DNA of 64,000 bases from Rhodoplanes azumiensis (GTDB lineage Bacteria; Pseudomonadota; Alphaproteobacteria; Rhizobiales; Xanthobacteraceae), in contig NZ_JBHUIW010000016.1 of the NCBI RefSeq assembly GCF_042682915.1, forward strand, positions 72,637-136,636, written 5' to 3'. The first letter of the stretch is position 1, and each line of letters starts with the position of its first letter. Shown one piece after another: positions 53,641 through 62,900 of this stretch. Under the pieces are notes generated by a model. It was not told where the DNA came from, ran no database searches, and saw nothing but the letters and a program-made list of their open reading frames with translations. The position numbers were made by a program, and so were the translations under genes.

Positions 53641-54606
53641 TCACTGCTTCGGAATGCCGGCCTTCTCGATGACGGCGCCCCACTTGGCGATGTCGTCCTT
53701 CAGGCGCTTCGACAGCTCCTCGGGCGAGGTCGGGCGCGCCGAGATGCCGAGCTCGAGCAGCCGCTTCTTCACGTCGGCATCGGCCAGTACCTCGCGCAGG
53801 GCCTTGTTGAGCGTCTCGATCACGGCGGGCGGCGTGCCGGCCGGTGCGAACAGCGCGTTCCACGACGTCACGTCGTAGTCCTTGACGCCGGACTGCATCA
53901 CGGTCGGCACGTCGGGCAGAATCTCGGAGCGCTCGGCACCGGTCGTCGCGAGCGGCCGGATCTTGTTGTCCTGCAGGTTCGACTTCATCGCCGCATAGGT
54001 GTCGATCATCACGTTCACGTCGTCGCGCAGCAGCGCGATGATCACCTCCGGCGTACCGCGATACGGCACGACGTAGAAGTTCAACCCCGTCTGTGACTTG
54101 AACAGCTCGGCCGAGAGGTTCTGGGTGCTGCCGACATTGATGGTCCCGACATTCAGCTTGCCGGGATTCTGCTTGCCGTAGGCGAGCACGTCGTCGAGCG
54201 TCTTGTAGGCCGACGAGGCGTTGACGCCGAGGATGAAGTCGAAGGTGCCGAGGATCGAGATCGGCACGAAGTCCTTCACCGGATCGTATGGAAGGCTCTT
54301 GAACAGCGGCACCGAGACGGCATTGCCGTTCGAGAGCAACGTCAGCGTGTAGCCGTCCGGTGCCGCGGAGAGCGCGGCACGCGCCGAGGCGATGCCGCCG
54401 GCGCCCGGCATGTTCTCGATGATGAAGCGCTGGCCGAGCTTCTGGCCGAGCTTCTCGGTGACGATGCGCACCGTGAGATCGGCGACGCCGCCGGCGCCGA
54501 ACGGCACCGTCACGCGCACCGGCCGATCCGGATAGTTTTGGGCGATCGCCGAGCCGGCGACGAGGGTCGCGGCGACGGCGACGAGGGTGGCCAAGGTTTT
54601 CTTCAT
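53641..54606 (-). CDS. Tripartite tricarboxylate transporter substrate-binding protein (Bug family)
   Basis: 321 residues. Signal peptide MKKTLATLVAVAATLVAGSA is followed by NYPDRPVRVTVPFGAGGVAD, the hallmark of Bug/TctC solute-binding proteins, and a two-lobed periplasmic fold. Family members bind carboxylates such as citrate, and also nicotinate or terephthalate. The membrane parts TctA and TctB are not in the window, so it is an orphan binding protein that would use a remote transporter, as is usual in Bug expansions. I chose MKKTLA as start; an upstream ATG adds 12 charged residues and would spoil the signal peptide. Confidence 0.9.
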   Translation of the reverse strand: MKKTLATLVAVAATLVAGSAIAQNYPDRPVRVTVPFGAGGVADLTVRIVTEKLGQKLGQRFIIENMPGAGGIASARAALSAAPDGYTLTLLSNGNAVSVPLFKSLPYDPVKDFVPISILGTFDFILGVNASSAYKTLDDVLAYGKQNPGKLNVGTINVGSTQNLSAELFKSQTGLNFYVVPYRGTPEVIIALLRDDVNVMIDTYAAMKSNLQDNKIRPLATTGAERSEILPDVPTVMQSGVKDYDVTSWNALFAPAGTPPAVIETLNKALREVLADADVKKRLLELGISARPTSPEELSKRLKDDIAKWGAVIEKAGIPKQ

Positions 54607-54810
54607 GCCGGTCCTCCGGTCTTTCGGTGATCCGGCCCGCACCCGGGCGGGCGGGGCCTCGTCGGGACGGCACCCGAGCGGCGCCGTCCGGGGAGCGCGT
54701 CCGGCAGAGCGCCCGGGCGCGCGGGGGGTGGAAGGCGGTCTAGCGGCGAACCGTTTCGAATCGGAGAACGTCGGCCACCGCCAGACGAGGCAGATCGCCG
54801 CAGCCTAGCC

Positions 54811-55935
54811 TCACAGCGCCGGCACGTCACCCTGCGCCCACGTCGCCGTCACCTGCGCCGCATGGTCGGCGAAGCGACGCTCGGCGATGGCGGCCCGGAT
54901 ACCCTGCATCAACGTCTGGAAGTACGCGATGTTGACGACGCTGAGATACATGGCGCCGAGCGTCTCGTTGGCCCTGATCAGATGATGCAAGTAGGCGCGT
55001 GGCACCTCGCGGGCGATTCGGCACGGGCTCTCCGGGTCGAGCGGCCGCGGATCCTCGGCGTGACGGGCGTTCTTCAGATTCACCGGACCGCGCCGCGTGT
55101 AGGCGAGGCCGTGGCGGCCGTTGCGGGTGGGCAGCACGCAGTCGAACATGTCCACGCCGCGCGCCACGCTCTTCAACAGATCGTCGGGTGTGCCGACCCC
55201 CATCAGATAACGCGGCCGGTCGGTCGGCAAGAGCGGCGCCACCTCCTCGATCATCGCCAGCATGGTGGCCTGCGGCTCGCCGACCGCGAGGCCGCCGATG
55301 GCGTAGCCCTGGAAGTCCATCGCCACCAGCGCGCGCGCGCTTTCCTGCCGGAGCACCACGTCGTCGCCGCCCTGGACGATCGCGAACAGGGCGCGGCCGC
55401 TCGGGAGGTCCGGCTCGAAGGCGCGCTTGCAACGTTCCGCCCAGCGTAACGAGAGCCGCATCGCGCGGTCGATCTCGGCCCGCTCGGCCGGCAGCGCCAC
55501 GCATTCGTCGAGCTGCATGGCGATGTCGGAGCCGAGGAGACGCTGGATCTCCACGGCCCGCTCCGGCGACAGCACGACGGTGGCGCCGTCGATGTGGGAG
55601 CGGAACGTGACGCCGCTCTCGTCGACCTTGCGCAGCTCGGAGAGCGACATCACCTGGAAGCCCCCCGAGTCGGTGAGGATCGGTCCCGACCAGCCCATGA
55701 AGGCGTGCAGGCCGCCGAGCCGGGCGATGCGCTCGGCGCCGGGCCGCAGCATCAGGTGATAGGTGTTGGACAGCACGATGTCGGCGCCGGTCTCGCGCAC
55801 CTCGTGCCAATGCACGCCCTTCATGGCGGCTTGGGTGCCGACCGGCATGAAGGCGGGCGTCCGCACGATGCCGTGCGGCGTCTCGAGCGTGCCCAGCCGG
55901 GCGACGCCGTCGGTGGCGAGAGGAGTGAACTTCAA
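54811..55935 (-). CDS. tgt: tRNA-guanine transglycosylase (queuine tRNA-ribosyltransferase)
   Basis: 374 residues from a TTG behind GAAGG; the reading frame remains open upstream but the family begins at FTPLATDGVARLG. Tgt swaps guanine-34 for preQ1 in tRNA. The catalytic Asp lies in LTDSGGFQVM and DMFDCVLPTRNG. At the zinc site, where E. coli has DPECDCYTC, this protein has DPESPCRIA: first and third Cys are Ser and Ala, only the second Cys and the later His (YLHHL) remain. Zinc binding may be lost, which may be a lineage trait. A radical SAM gene separates it from queA. Confidence 0.92.
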   Translation of the reverse strand: MKFTPLATDGVARLGTLETPHGIVRTPAFMPVGTQAAMKGVHWHEVRETGADIVLSNTYHLMLRPGAERIARLGGLHAFMGWSGPILTDSGGFQVMSLSELRKVDESGVTFRSHIDGATVVLSPERAVEIQRLLGSDIAMQLDECVALPAERAEIDRAMRLSLRWAERCKRAFEPDLPSGRALFAIVQGGDDVVLRQESARALVAMDFQGYAIGGLAVGEPQATMLAMIEEVAPLLPTDRPRYLMGVGTPDDLLKSVARGVDMFDCVLPTRNGRHGLAYTRRGPVNLKNARHAEDPRPLDPESPCRIAREVPRAYLHHLIRANETLGAMYLSVVNIAYFQTLMQGIRAAIAERRFADHAAQVTATWAQGDVPAL

Positions 55936-56041
55936 GCGGAAACGCCTTCGGGACGAGGTGTGCCGAACGGAGTGTGTCGAACGGGAGGCCGTTCTAGGCG
56001 GGCGCGCGACGACGGGCAAGCCGGCGCCACATCCCTGCCCC

Positions 56042-56161
56042 GTCGTCCCGGGGCGCGGGCGCCGCCCGCGAGCCCGGGATCCATATCCCCGGAGCCGGTG
56101 GCTCACGATGGACAGGGGCTATGGGTTCCGGGCTCGCCGCTGTGCGGCGCCCCGGAACGAC
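56042..56161. repeat. Intergenic palindromic repeat, family A copy 3
   Basis: TCGTCCCGGGGCGCGGG...CGAGCCCGGGATCCAT, a spacer, then CTATGGGTTCCGGGCTCGCCGCTGTGCGGCGCCCCGGAACGAC. It lies between the radical SAM stop and the tgt start, at the downstream boundary of the extra gene. Confidence 0.75.
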
Positions 56162-56177
56162 TGACGCCTCGCTTCCT

Positions 56178-57971
56178 TCACGCTCCCTCGGCGGCCGCGG
56201 CGGTCGGCACGCCGAGGGCGGCGACGCCGGCGGTCTTCGCCTCCTGCACGCGGCGCTGCTGGTCGACGAAGGCGCGCGCCGCGTCGCTCTCGAACAGCTC
56301 GTGACCCGGCGCGTCGGCGTCCCAGGCGCTCATCGCCGTATCCGTGTAGGCGAACTTGTTCGGGTCGTGCTTGATGCGCAGATAGATGCGGCGCAGCCGC
56401 ATGTAGAGCATGCCCCACTGCACCAGCTTGACGGCCGTCTGGACCCAGTAGCTCGGGTAGAAGGTCAGCACGGATTCGCGCGGAAAGCCCGGGCGCCGGT
56501 CGGTGCGCGACTTGAGCCGAAGGAAGCCCGATTCCAGCGGATGGATGCGCTCGAAGTCGATCGAGCCCTTGAACCAGGTGATCAGGAACAAGGCGTTCGA
56601 GGCGTTGCCGCCGCTCGCCGCGACGCGCTTCAGGATCGTCGTGATGTGGTCGATCGTATAGTAGCGCTGCCACGCCGTCCGGTAGGCGTCGTTCCACTCG
56701 GCCGGCGACATCTTCGCATGCGGGGCGCAGATGTGGTTGAGGTCGTAGCGGTTGAGGTCGGGATCGAGCGGCACGCCGGTCTTGACGAGCCGGCGATGAT
56801 CCTCCGAGCCCGGCAGCGGCGTCAGGTAGAAGAACTCCAGAAGATCGACCGGCAGCTCGCGCTTGATCACGTCGATGTCGTGCATGATCGACTCGCGCGT
56901 GTCGGCCGGGAAGCCCAGGATGTAGCCCGCATACGTGATCACGCGCACCGACTTCCACGCCAGCAGCATCTCGCGATACTCGGTGATCTTGTTCTGCCGC
57001 TTCTTGGCGTCGGCGAGGTTCTGCGGGTTGATGTTCTCGAGCCCGATGAACACCCGCCGCACCCCCGCCCGCGCCGCCTTCTCGATGAAGCCCGGCAGCT
57101 TGTGGCACAGCGTGTCGACCTGGATGATGAAGCCGATGTCGAGCTTCTCGACCTCGCGCAGATGGATCAGCCGGTCGAGGATCGGCTCCCAGTCCTTGTT
57201 GCGGGCGAAGTTGTCGTCGGTGATGAAGAAGCTGCGTAGGCCCTGCGCGTAGTTGGTGCGCACGATCGTCTCGACGTCGTCGGGCGAGCGGCGGCGCGAC
57301 TTTCGTCCCTGCACGTTGATGATGGTGCAGAACGAGCACTGGTAGGGACAGCCGCGCCCGGCGTCGAAGCTGGTCGCCGCGCCCGCCGTGCGCTGAACCC
57401 GCTCGGCCGCCATCAGCGGGATCGGCGCGCCCTCGATGCCGGGCAGATCGTCCATGTAGTCGTAGAGCGGCGCGAGTCGCCCCGCCGCCGCATCCTGCAG
57501 CACCCGGTCGAGCCGTCCTTCCGCCTCGCCGGCGAACAGCGTGAGGCCGAGCGCGCGCGCCGCGTCGAGATCGCGGTCGACGCCGCCCAGCATCGCGGTG
57601 ACGCCGGAGACGTGGAAGCCGCCGACCGCCACCGCGATCCCGGCGGCGCGCAGCGGCCGCGCCAGATCGAGGGCGCGCGGGAACTGGTTCGACTGCACGC
57701 CGACCAGCATCACCATGCCGGAGCCGGCGTCCCGGATCATCGCCGCGAGCGTGTTCGGGCGGATGCGGGTATTGGTCTCGTCGAAGGCGTGGATGTCGAT
57801 CGCGACATCCGGACCCAGCACCTGCCGGGCCGCACAGTCCTTTGCAATACCGTAGAGCGCCGCGAGCGAATTCGACGGGATCGGCGAGCGGAACCACTGG
57901 ATGACGTAGCCCTCGTCGTCGTAATGCGACGGCTTGACGAGGATCAGGCAGAAACGTCGTCGTTCGGTCAT
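56178..57971 (-). CDS. B12-binding-type radical SAM protein of unknown function
   Basis: 597 residues. Residues 1-130 look like a cobalamin-binding Rossmann domain without the DxHxxG His motif (VGVQSNQFPRALDLARPLRA, GGFHVSG). The radical SAM cluster is C208-x3-C212-x2-C215 in GRGCPYQCSFC, followed by a TIM-barrel domain. The C-terminal 150 residues are an added helical region. Relatives include HpnJ, BchE and many uncharacterised enzymes for methylation, cyclisation or thiomethylation. It lies between tgt and queA in an otherwise conserved block, flanked by a family A repeat on one side. Confidence 0.85.
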   Translation of the reverse strand: MTERRRFCLILVKPSHYDDEGYVIQWFRSPIPSNSLAALYGIAKDCAARQVLGPDVAIDIHAFDETNTRIRPNTLAAMIRDAGSGMVMLVGVQSNQFPRALDLARPLRAAGIAVAVGGFHVSGVTAMLGGVDRDLDAARALGLTLFAGEAEGRLDRVLQDAAAGRLAPLYDYMDDLPGIEGAPIPLMAAERVQRTAGAATSFDAGRGCPYQCSFCTIINVQGRKSRRRSPDDVETIVRTNYAQGLRSFFITDDNFARNKDWEPILDRLIHLREVEKLDIGFIIQVDTLCHKLPGFIEKAARAGVRRVFIGLENINPQNLADAKKRQNKITEYREMLLAWKSVRVITYAGYILGFPADTRESIMHDIDVIKRELPVDLLEFFYLTPLPGSEDHRRLVKTGVPLDPDLNRYDLNHICAPHAKMSPAEWNDAYRTAWQRYYTIDHITTILKRVAASGGNASNALFLITWFKGSIDFERIHPLESGFLRLKSRTDRRPGFPRESVLTFYPSYWVQTAVKLVQWGMLYMRLRRIYLRIKHDPNKFAYTDTAMSAWDADAPGHELFESDAARAFVDQQRRVQEAKTAGVAALGVPTAAAAEGA

Positions 57972-58087
57972 GACGGCGCCGGCTCGATTCGAGGATCAGG
58001 ATCGTCGGATCGGGCCACACTGCACGGGTTTTTCGAGCCTGTACAGGATTAATACGTATCGGTTGTTGTCGGGTCCGCGAGCGCCGG

Positions 58088-59200
58088 TCACGCGCCGACC
58101 CGGCGATCGCCGCGCAACAGCAGGCAAGCGTCGCCGTAGGAATAGAAGCGATATCCGGCGGCGATCGCATGGGCGTAGGCGCGCTTCATGGTGTCGAGGC
58201 CCGAGAAGGCCGCGACCAGCATGAACAGGGTCGAGCGCGGCAGGTGGAAGTTGGTCATCATCACGTCGACGGCGCGGAACCGATAGCCCGGCGTGACGAA
58301 GATCGCGGTCTCGGCCGCGAACGGGCGGATCGTGCCGTCCGGGTCGGCGGCGCTTTCCAGGAGACGCAGCGAGGTGGAGCCGACCGCGACGATGCGGCCG
58401 CCGTTCTTTCGCGCGACGTTGAGGGCCGTGGCGGTGGCCTCGCTCACCACGCCGTATTCGGCGTGCATCTCATGATCCGCCGTGTCGTCAGCCTTGACGG
58501 GCAGGAACGTGCCCGGACCGACATGCAGCGTGACGGCGTGCAGCCCGATCCCGGCGTCGTGCAGGCGCGCCAGAAGATCGTCGGTGAAATGCAGGCCCGC
58601 CGTGGGCGCCGCGACGGCGCCCTCTCGGCGGGCGAACAGCGTCTGGTAGTCGGCGCGGTCCTGCTCGTCGGCCGGCCGGCGCGCCGCGATGTAGGGCGGC
58701 AGCGGCATGACGCCGCGCTCGGCGATCGCCTGATCGAGCACCGGCCCGTGGAACGCGAAGGCGAGCGTCACGGCCCCGCCCTCGCCCTTCTCCTCCACGG
58801 TCGCGTCGAGCTGGCCGAGGAAGCAGACCTTGCCCTCGTCGCCGAACCGCACCGTGTCGCCGACGACCAGCTTCTTCGAGCCCTTGACCAGCGCACGCCA
58901 GCGCGCGCCGTCGCGCCGCTCGACCAGCGTCGCCTCGATCGCCACCTCGGCGCCGCGGCCGAGCCGCCGGCCGAACAGCTGCGCCGGGATCACCTTGGTG
59001 TCGTTGACGACGAGCTGATCGCCCGGCCGCAGCAGCGACGGCAGATCGCGCACGACATGGTCTTCGAGCGCAGGCGCGGCGTCGGCGCCGGCGCCGGCGC
59101 GTGGCCGCACGACGAGCAGCCGCGCGGAATCGCGCGGGCTCGCGGGCCGCAGCGCGATGCGCTCTTGCGGGAGGTCGAAGTCGAACAGATCGGTGCGCAT
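58088..59200 (-). CDS. queA: S-adenosylmethionine:tRNA ribosyltransferase-isomerase
   Basis: 370 residues from the ATG at MRTDLFDFDLPQERIA, the conserved QueA beginning. It transfers and rearranges the ribose of SAM to preQ1-34 in tRNA giving epoxyqueuosine. Conserved parts are VVNDTKVIPAQLFGRR, AAPTAGLHFTDDLL, HVGPGTFLPVK and NFHLPRSTLFMLVAAFSG. It follows the two cyclophilin genes and coaD as in other Hyphomicrobiales. Tgt, normally next, is displaced by a radical SAM gene. Confidence 0.94.
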   Translation of the reverse strand: MRTDLFDFDLPQERIALRPASPRDSARLLVVRPRAGAGADAAPALEDHVVRDLPSLLRPGDQLVVNDTKVIPAQLFGRRLGRGAEVAIEATLVERRDGARWRALVKGSKKLVVGDTVRFGDEGKVCFLGQLDATVEEKGEGGAVTLAFAFHGPVLDQAIAERGVMPLPPYIAARRPADEQDRADYQTLFARREGAVAAPTAGLHFTDDLLARLHDAGIGLHAVTLHVGPGTFLPVKADDTADHEMHAEYGVVSEATATALNVARKNGGRIVAVGSTSLRLLESAADPDGTIRPFAAETAIFVTPGYRFRAVDVMMTNFHLPRSTLFMLVAAFSGLDTMKRAYAHAIAAGYRFYSYGDACLLLRGDRRVGA

Positions 59201-59277
59201 GGGATGGCCCAAGTCGCGTTCGGATCCTCACTCCTCCCGACGATGCCGACGTCCAGGGGCGACGCCGCGAGCACGGC

Positions 59278-59421
59278 GGGACTCCCTCTCCCCGTCGGGG
59301 AGAGGGTCGGGGTGAGGGGGAACGAGCGTCGATGTCTCCATCGAGAGGGGGGCGCCCCCTCACCCGGTGCTCGCGCTACCGCGCGAGCACCGACCTCTCC
59401 CCGCCGGGGAGAGGTGAAGCG
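59278..59421. repeat. Intergenic repeat of CTCTCCCC hairpins, family C
   Basis: Three hairpins in a row: CTCTCCCC-GTC-GGGGAGAG, GTGCTCGCGC-TACC-GCGCGAGCAC and CTCTCCCC-GCC-GGGGAGAG, with GGGGGCGCCCCC between. The type is common in alphaproteobacterial genomes. It sits between the cyclophilin and queA, and could uncouple their expression. Confidence 0.75.
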
Positions 59422-59445
59422 AAGACACGGCCTTGTCGAAGGATA

Positions 59446-59916
59446 TTACGCCGCGGCGTCGGCGGCCATGCGGGCCGAGACGATCTTGTCGGGATCGCTG
59501 ACCGGCTCGCCGCGCTTGATCTTGTCGATGTTCTCCATGCCGGACGTCACCTTGCCCCACACCGTGTACTGGCCGTCGAGCCAGGGCGCCTCGGTGAAGC
59601 AGATGAAGAACTGGCTGTCGCCCGAATCCGGATTCTGGGCGCGCGCCATCGAGACGGTTCCGCGCACGTGCTTCTCGCGCGAGAACTCGGCCTTCAGCTT
59701 CTGGCCCGAGCCGCCCGTGCCGGTGCCGTGCGGGCAGCCGGTCTGCGCCATGAAGTCCTCGATCACGCGGTGGAACACGATGCCGTCGTAGAACTTACTG
59801 CGCACCAGCTCCTTGATGCGCGCGACATGGCCGGGCGCGAGGTCGGGCCGCATCTCGATGGTGACCGGGCCCTGGGTGGTCTCGAGCAGAAGGGTGTTCT
59901 CGGTGACGTCGCTCAC
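59446..59916 (-). CDS. Cyclophilin-type peptidyl-prolyl isomerase, cytoplasmic
   Basis: 156 residues without signal peptide. Catalysts of proline cis-trans isomerisation; KFYDGIVFHRVIEDFMAQTG (with F-H-R), SQFFICFTEAPWLDGQYTVWG are the active-site strands of cyclophilins. It is the cytosolic member of a pair with the secreted paralogue encoded just upstream at 60062, in the coaD-ppi-ppi-queA order. Confidence 0.92.
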   Translation of the reverse strand: MSDVTENTLLLETTQGPVTIEMRPDLAPGHVARIKELVRSKFYDGIVFHRVIEDFMAQTGCPHGTGTGGSGQKLKAEFSREKHVRGTVSMARAQNPDSGDSQFFICFTEAPWLDGQYTVWGKVTSGMENIDKIKRGEPVSDPDKIVSARMAADAAA

Positions 59917-60061
59917 GTGGGAAGTCCTTTGGTTGGAATCGAAGCTCTCTGAACCGGATCGGCGGCTCGAGCCGACGCGGGCCCGCGCCGCCGATAGATG
60001 ATCATGACGCTCGTGATCGACATGGGCCGATCACGACGCCCGCGGTGCCGTCACCCCGCCG

Positions 60062-60619
60062 TCACTTGGCGTCGGCGGCGACCTGCATGCGGACGATCTT
60101 GTCGGGGTTGGTGACGCGGCCGTTGTCGGCCGGCGAGCCCTTCTTCACCTTGTCGACCACGTCCATGCCGCGCACCACCTCGCCGACCACCGTGTACTTG
60201 CCGTTGAGGCCGGGGGTCTCGGCGAACATGATGAAGAACTGGCTGTTGGCCGAGTTCGGGTCGGAAGAGCGGGCCATGCCGACGATGCCGCGCTTGTAGG
60301 GCACGTTGGAGAACTCGGCCGGCAGGTCGGGATACTTCGAACCGCCCGTGCCGTTGCCGCGCTGGCCGTCGCCGGTCTGCGCCATGAAGCCGTCGATGAC
60401 GCGGTGGAACGGCACGTTGTCGTAGAACTTTTCGCGCGTCAGCAGCTTGATGCGCTCGGCGTGCTGCGGCGCAAGGTCGGGCCGCAGCTTGATGACGACG
60501 CGGCCGTCCTTGGTGTCGAGCAGGATCGTGTTCTGCGGATCGAGGCCGGCCGGCAGCGGCTGGGCCTGAGCCGAGACCGAGAGCATCAGCACGGCGAGCG
60601 CGGCGAGCAAGCGGATCAT
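60062..60619 (-). CDS. Cyclophilin-type peptidyl-prolyl isomerase, periplasmic
   Basis: 185 residues beginning with a signal peptide (MIRLLAALAVLMLSVSAQAQ), then the cyclophilin core with KFYDNVPFHRVIDGFMAQTG, GNGTGG and SQFFIMFAETPGLNGKYTVVG. Most similar to the cytosolic paralogue 146 bases downstream, suggesting a duplication followed by export. A longer upstream frame is ignored because it would hide the signal peptide. Confidence 0.92.
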   Translation of the reverse strand: MIRLLAALAVLMLSVSAQAQPLPAGLDPQNTILLDTKDGRVVIKLRPDLAPQHAERIKLLTREKFYDNVPFHRVIDGFMAQTGDGQRGNGTGGSKYPDLPAEFSNVPYKRGIVGMARSSDPNSANSQFFIMFAETPGLNGKYTVVGEVVRGMDVVDKVKKGSPADNGRVTNPDKIVRMQVAADAK

Positions 60620-60755
60620 GAAGCGTCCTTGGCGTTGCGATGGAGCGGCGTGGGCGCGACGAGCGCGGTTACATGAACAGGCGGCGGGCGGTCCGGACGG
60701 TCGCGCGGCGGAACGGCGGGCGTGAATCGCCACGGGCCGCACGCCGGCCGGTCCG

Positions 60756-61262
60756 TCAGGTCGCCCGGGCGGCGAACCTCGCCTTCAGCCGCGCGGCGAC
60801 GGCCGGCGGCACGAAGGTCGAGACGTCCCCGCCCATGGCGGCAATCTGGCGAACCAGTGTGGCGGTGATCGGGCGCGCCAAGGGCGACGCCGGCAGGAAC
60901 ACGGTGGCGATCTCGGGCGCCATGGCGCCGTTCATGCCGGCGAGCTGCATCTCGTAATCGAGGTCGGTGCCGTCGCGCAGGCCGCGGATCAGCGCGACCG
61001 CGCCCTGCTCCCGTGCCGCCGTGACGACCAGGCCGTCGAACGTGATGCACTTGATCTCGCAATCCGCGTCGGCGGCGACCGGCCGGCACGTCTCCTCCAG
61101 CATGGCGGTGCGCTCCGCGGCCGAGAACAGCGGCACCTTGCCGGGATGGATGCCGATCGCCAACACCAGACGGTCGGCGAGGCGGACCGCCTGGCGGACG
61201 ACGTCCAGATGGCCGTTGGTGACGGGGTCGAACGACCCGGCATAGAGGGCTGTGCGAAGCAT
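60756..61262 (-). CDS. coaD: Phosphopantetheine adenylyltransferase
   Basis: 168 residues. It makes dephospho-CoA from phosphopantetheine and ATP. The nucleotidyltransferase motif TNGHLD in SFDPVTNGHLDVVRQA, GLRDGTDLDYEMQLAGMN, and ISSTLVR-type ending (ITATLVRQIAAMGGDV) are present. It opens the coaD-ppi-ppi-queA operon on the minus strand. Confidence 0.93.
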   Translation of the reverse strand: MLRTALYAGSFDPVTNGHLDVVRQAVRLADRLVLAIGIHPGKVPLFSAAERTAMLEETCRPVAADADCEIKCITFDGLVVTAAREQGAVALIRGLRDGTDLDYEMQLAGMNGAMAPEIATVFLPASPLARPITATLVRQIAAMGGDVSTFVPPAVAARLKARFAARAT

Positions 61263-61336
61263 CGCGCGGGTCTAGCCTGCCGCGGGCGGGTCGGCAAGGC
61301 ACCCGCTGGTATCGCGATGCAGCATGACCGGCCCCG

Positions 61337-61948
61337 TCAGGCCGGACGGCGCGACAGCGCAAGCCAGACTCCGCCGGCGATCAGGGCGACGCCGGAGGCG
61401 CGGCCGAGCAGCCGCTGACGCGACGGCGCCAGGAACCAGCCGCGCCCGGCCGCCGCCGCGAGCCCCCACACGGCGTCGAGAAGCCCGGCCAGCACCACCG
61501 AGACCGACACCATCACGGCGAGCTGGAAGGTCGCGGGGAGCGCGGGATCGACGAACTGCGGCAGGAAGGCCGTGAAGAACGCCATGGTCTTGGGATTGGA
61601 GACCGCCACCAGGAACCCGCGGGAGACATGGACGCCGCCCGCCTCGGGCACCGACGCACCGCGGCCGCTGCGCCGGAACGCCTGCACGCCGAGCCAGATC
61701 AGGTAGGCGACGCCGGCCCAGCGGATCACCTCGAACAGCACCGCGGCCTTGGCCATGACGACGCCGAGACCGAACGCCACCGTGCCGATCAGCACGCTGT
61801 TGCCGGCCATGGTTCCGACCGAGGTGGCGAGCACGGCGCGCGCGCCCTGGGTCGCGCCGGTCGAGATCATCAGGGTGACGATCGGTCCCGGCGTCAGGAT
61901 CAGGACCAGCGTGAGCGCCAGGAAGGGAACGAACAGGTCCGGGTTCAC
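61337..61948 (-). CDS. LysE/RhtB-family amino acid exporter
   Basis: 203 residues with six helices. A GTG start lies after GGAGACGCCC. The LysE/RhtB pattern is TPGPIVTLMISTGATQGARAV near residue 18 and VSNPKTMAFFTAFLPQFVDP at about 115. Such carriers expel amino acids such as lysine, homoserine or threonine; specificity cannot be read. It ends 75 bases before coaD. Confidence 0.88.
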   Translation of the reverse strand: MNPDLFVPFLALTLVLILTPGPIVTLMISTGATQGARAVLATSVGTMAGNSVLIGTVAFGLGVVMAKAAVLFEVIRWAGVAYLIWLGVQAFRRSGRGASVPEAGGVHVSRGFLVAVSNPKTMAFFTAFLPQFVDPALPATFQLAVMVSVSVVLAGLLDAVWGLAAAAGRGWFLAPSRQRLLGRASGVALIAGGVWLALSRRPA

Positions 61949-62000
61949 GGGCGTCTCCGTCCCCCGCCGCCGCAGCCGCCGCGACCCGGGCGGTCGTGCG

Positions 62001-62900
62001 TCAGCGCGGATCCTCGTTGGACTGGGTGGTCGGGGCAGCGCCGCCGATCGGCGGACCGGCCGGGCTCGGGGCCTCGGTCGCCGCCGGAGTGACCGCCGTC
62101 GGAGCAACCGGGGCCGTCGCGCCGGTCGGCTCGACCGGGGCGCCTGCCGCGGGCGGCGGGGCGGCCTGCCGGGCCGCGGCCGGACGGGCGGCGAGCGCGG
62201 CGGCCCGCAGCGCCTCGGCGTCGCTGCCGACCGTGGCGTAATCCTTGAGGCGCTGCTGGCGATCGACCTCGCCGGCCGGGGCGGGCTTCGCCGGCTCGTG
62301 CGCCGCCATGTAGGGGCGCAGCCGCTCGACCGGGGTCGAGGCGAGCCGCTCGTTGCTGCGACGCGGCGGCACCGCACGGTCCGGCGCGGGCTGGTGCTCC
62401 GCCGCCGGCTGGCCGTCGGCCGCCGTCGCGGCCTGCTGCTGGCGCTGGCGCGGCGCGGGCCGCTCGGCCGGGACGATCGCCTCCTCCGGCGCCGCCGCGA
62501 CCGGCTGGCGCGGCGGCCGGCCCGAGGCGGCCCGCTGACCGGTGCGCGGATCGACCGGACGCGCCTCCTCCTGGCCGGGCGCCTGTCGCCCCGGGGTCTG
62601 GCCGCCGCGGCCGCGCGGATCGGCCGGCGCGGCCCCGCCGACCCCCGCCAGGTAGCCGGCGAGCGCGCCCGCATTGGCGGGGCTCGACGTGTAATGCTCG
62701 CGCAGGAAGCGCGCGACGCTCGACGGATCGCGCCCGCGCGACAGGCCGGACGCCGACTTGTGGCAGGCCGAGCAATCCGACGAGAACATCTGGGCCGGCG
62801 ACTTGCCGGCGGTCAGGTCGGTCTGTGCCGTCGCACCCGTCGGGACGAGCCCGCAGGCCAGGAGCCCGGCCCACGCGATCGCTTTCAGCACCCGTCGCAT
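62001..62900 (-). CDS. Monoheme cytochrome c-like protein with long Pro/Ala-rich tail
   Basis: 299 residues. Signal peptide (MRRVLKAIAWAGLLACGLVP...) then one c-type heme motif C43-S-A-C46-H47 in a short domain of about 60 residues. From residue 95 to the end it is Pro-, Ala-, Arg- and Gln-rich and probably disordered, with no Met-rich axial motif that I can place. Similar cytochrome-like proteins are common in Hyphomicrobiales with no defined role. It lies upstream of the nor relic but on the other strand. Confidence 0.75.
   Translation of the reverse strand: MRRVLKAIAWAGLLACGLVPTGATAQTDLTAGKSPAQMFSSDCSACHKSASGLSRGRDPSSVARFLREHYTSSPANAGALAGYLAGVGGAAPADPRGRGGQTPGRQAPGQEEARPVDPRTGQRAASGRPPRQPVAAAPEEAIVPAERPAPRQRQQQAATAADGQPAAEHQPAPDRAVPPRRSNERLASTPVERLRPYMAAHEPAKPAPAGEVDRQQRLKDYATVGSDAEALRAAALAARPAAARQAAPPPAAGAPVEPTGATAPVAPTAVTPAATEAPSPAGPPIGGAAPTTQSNEDPR

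Noticed and set aside
58038..58047. CCTGTACAGG palindrome upstream of the radical SAM gene
   Set aside because: A single 10-base palindrome with no second copy; expected by chance at moderate frequency, though it could be an operator.
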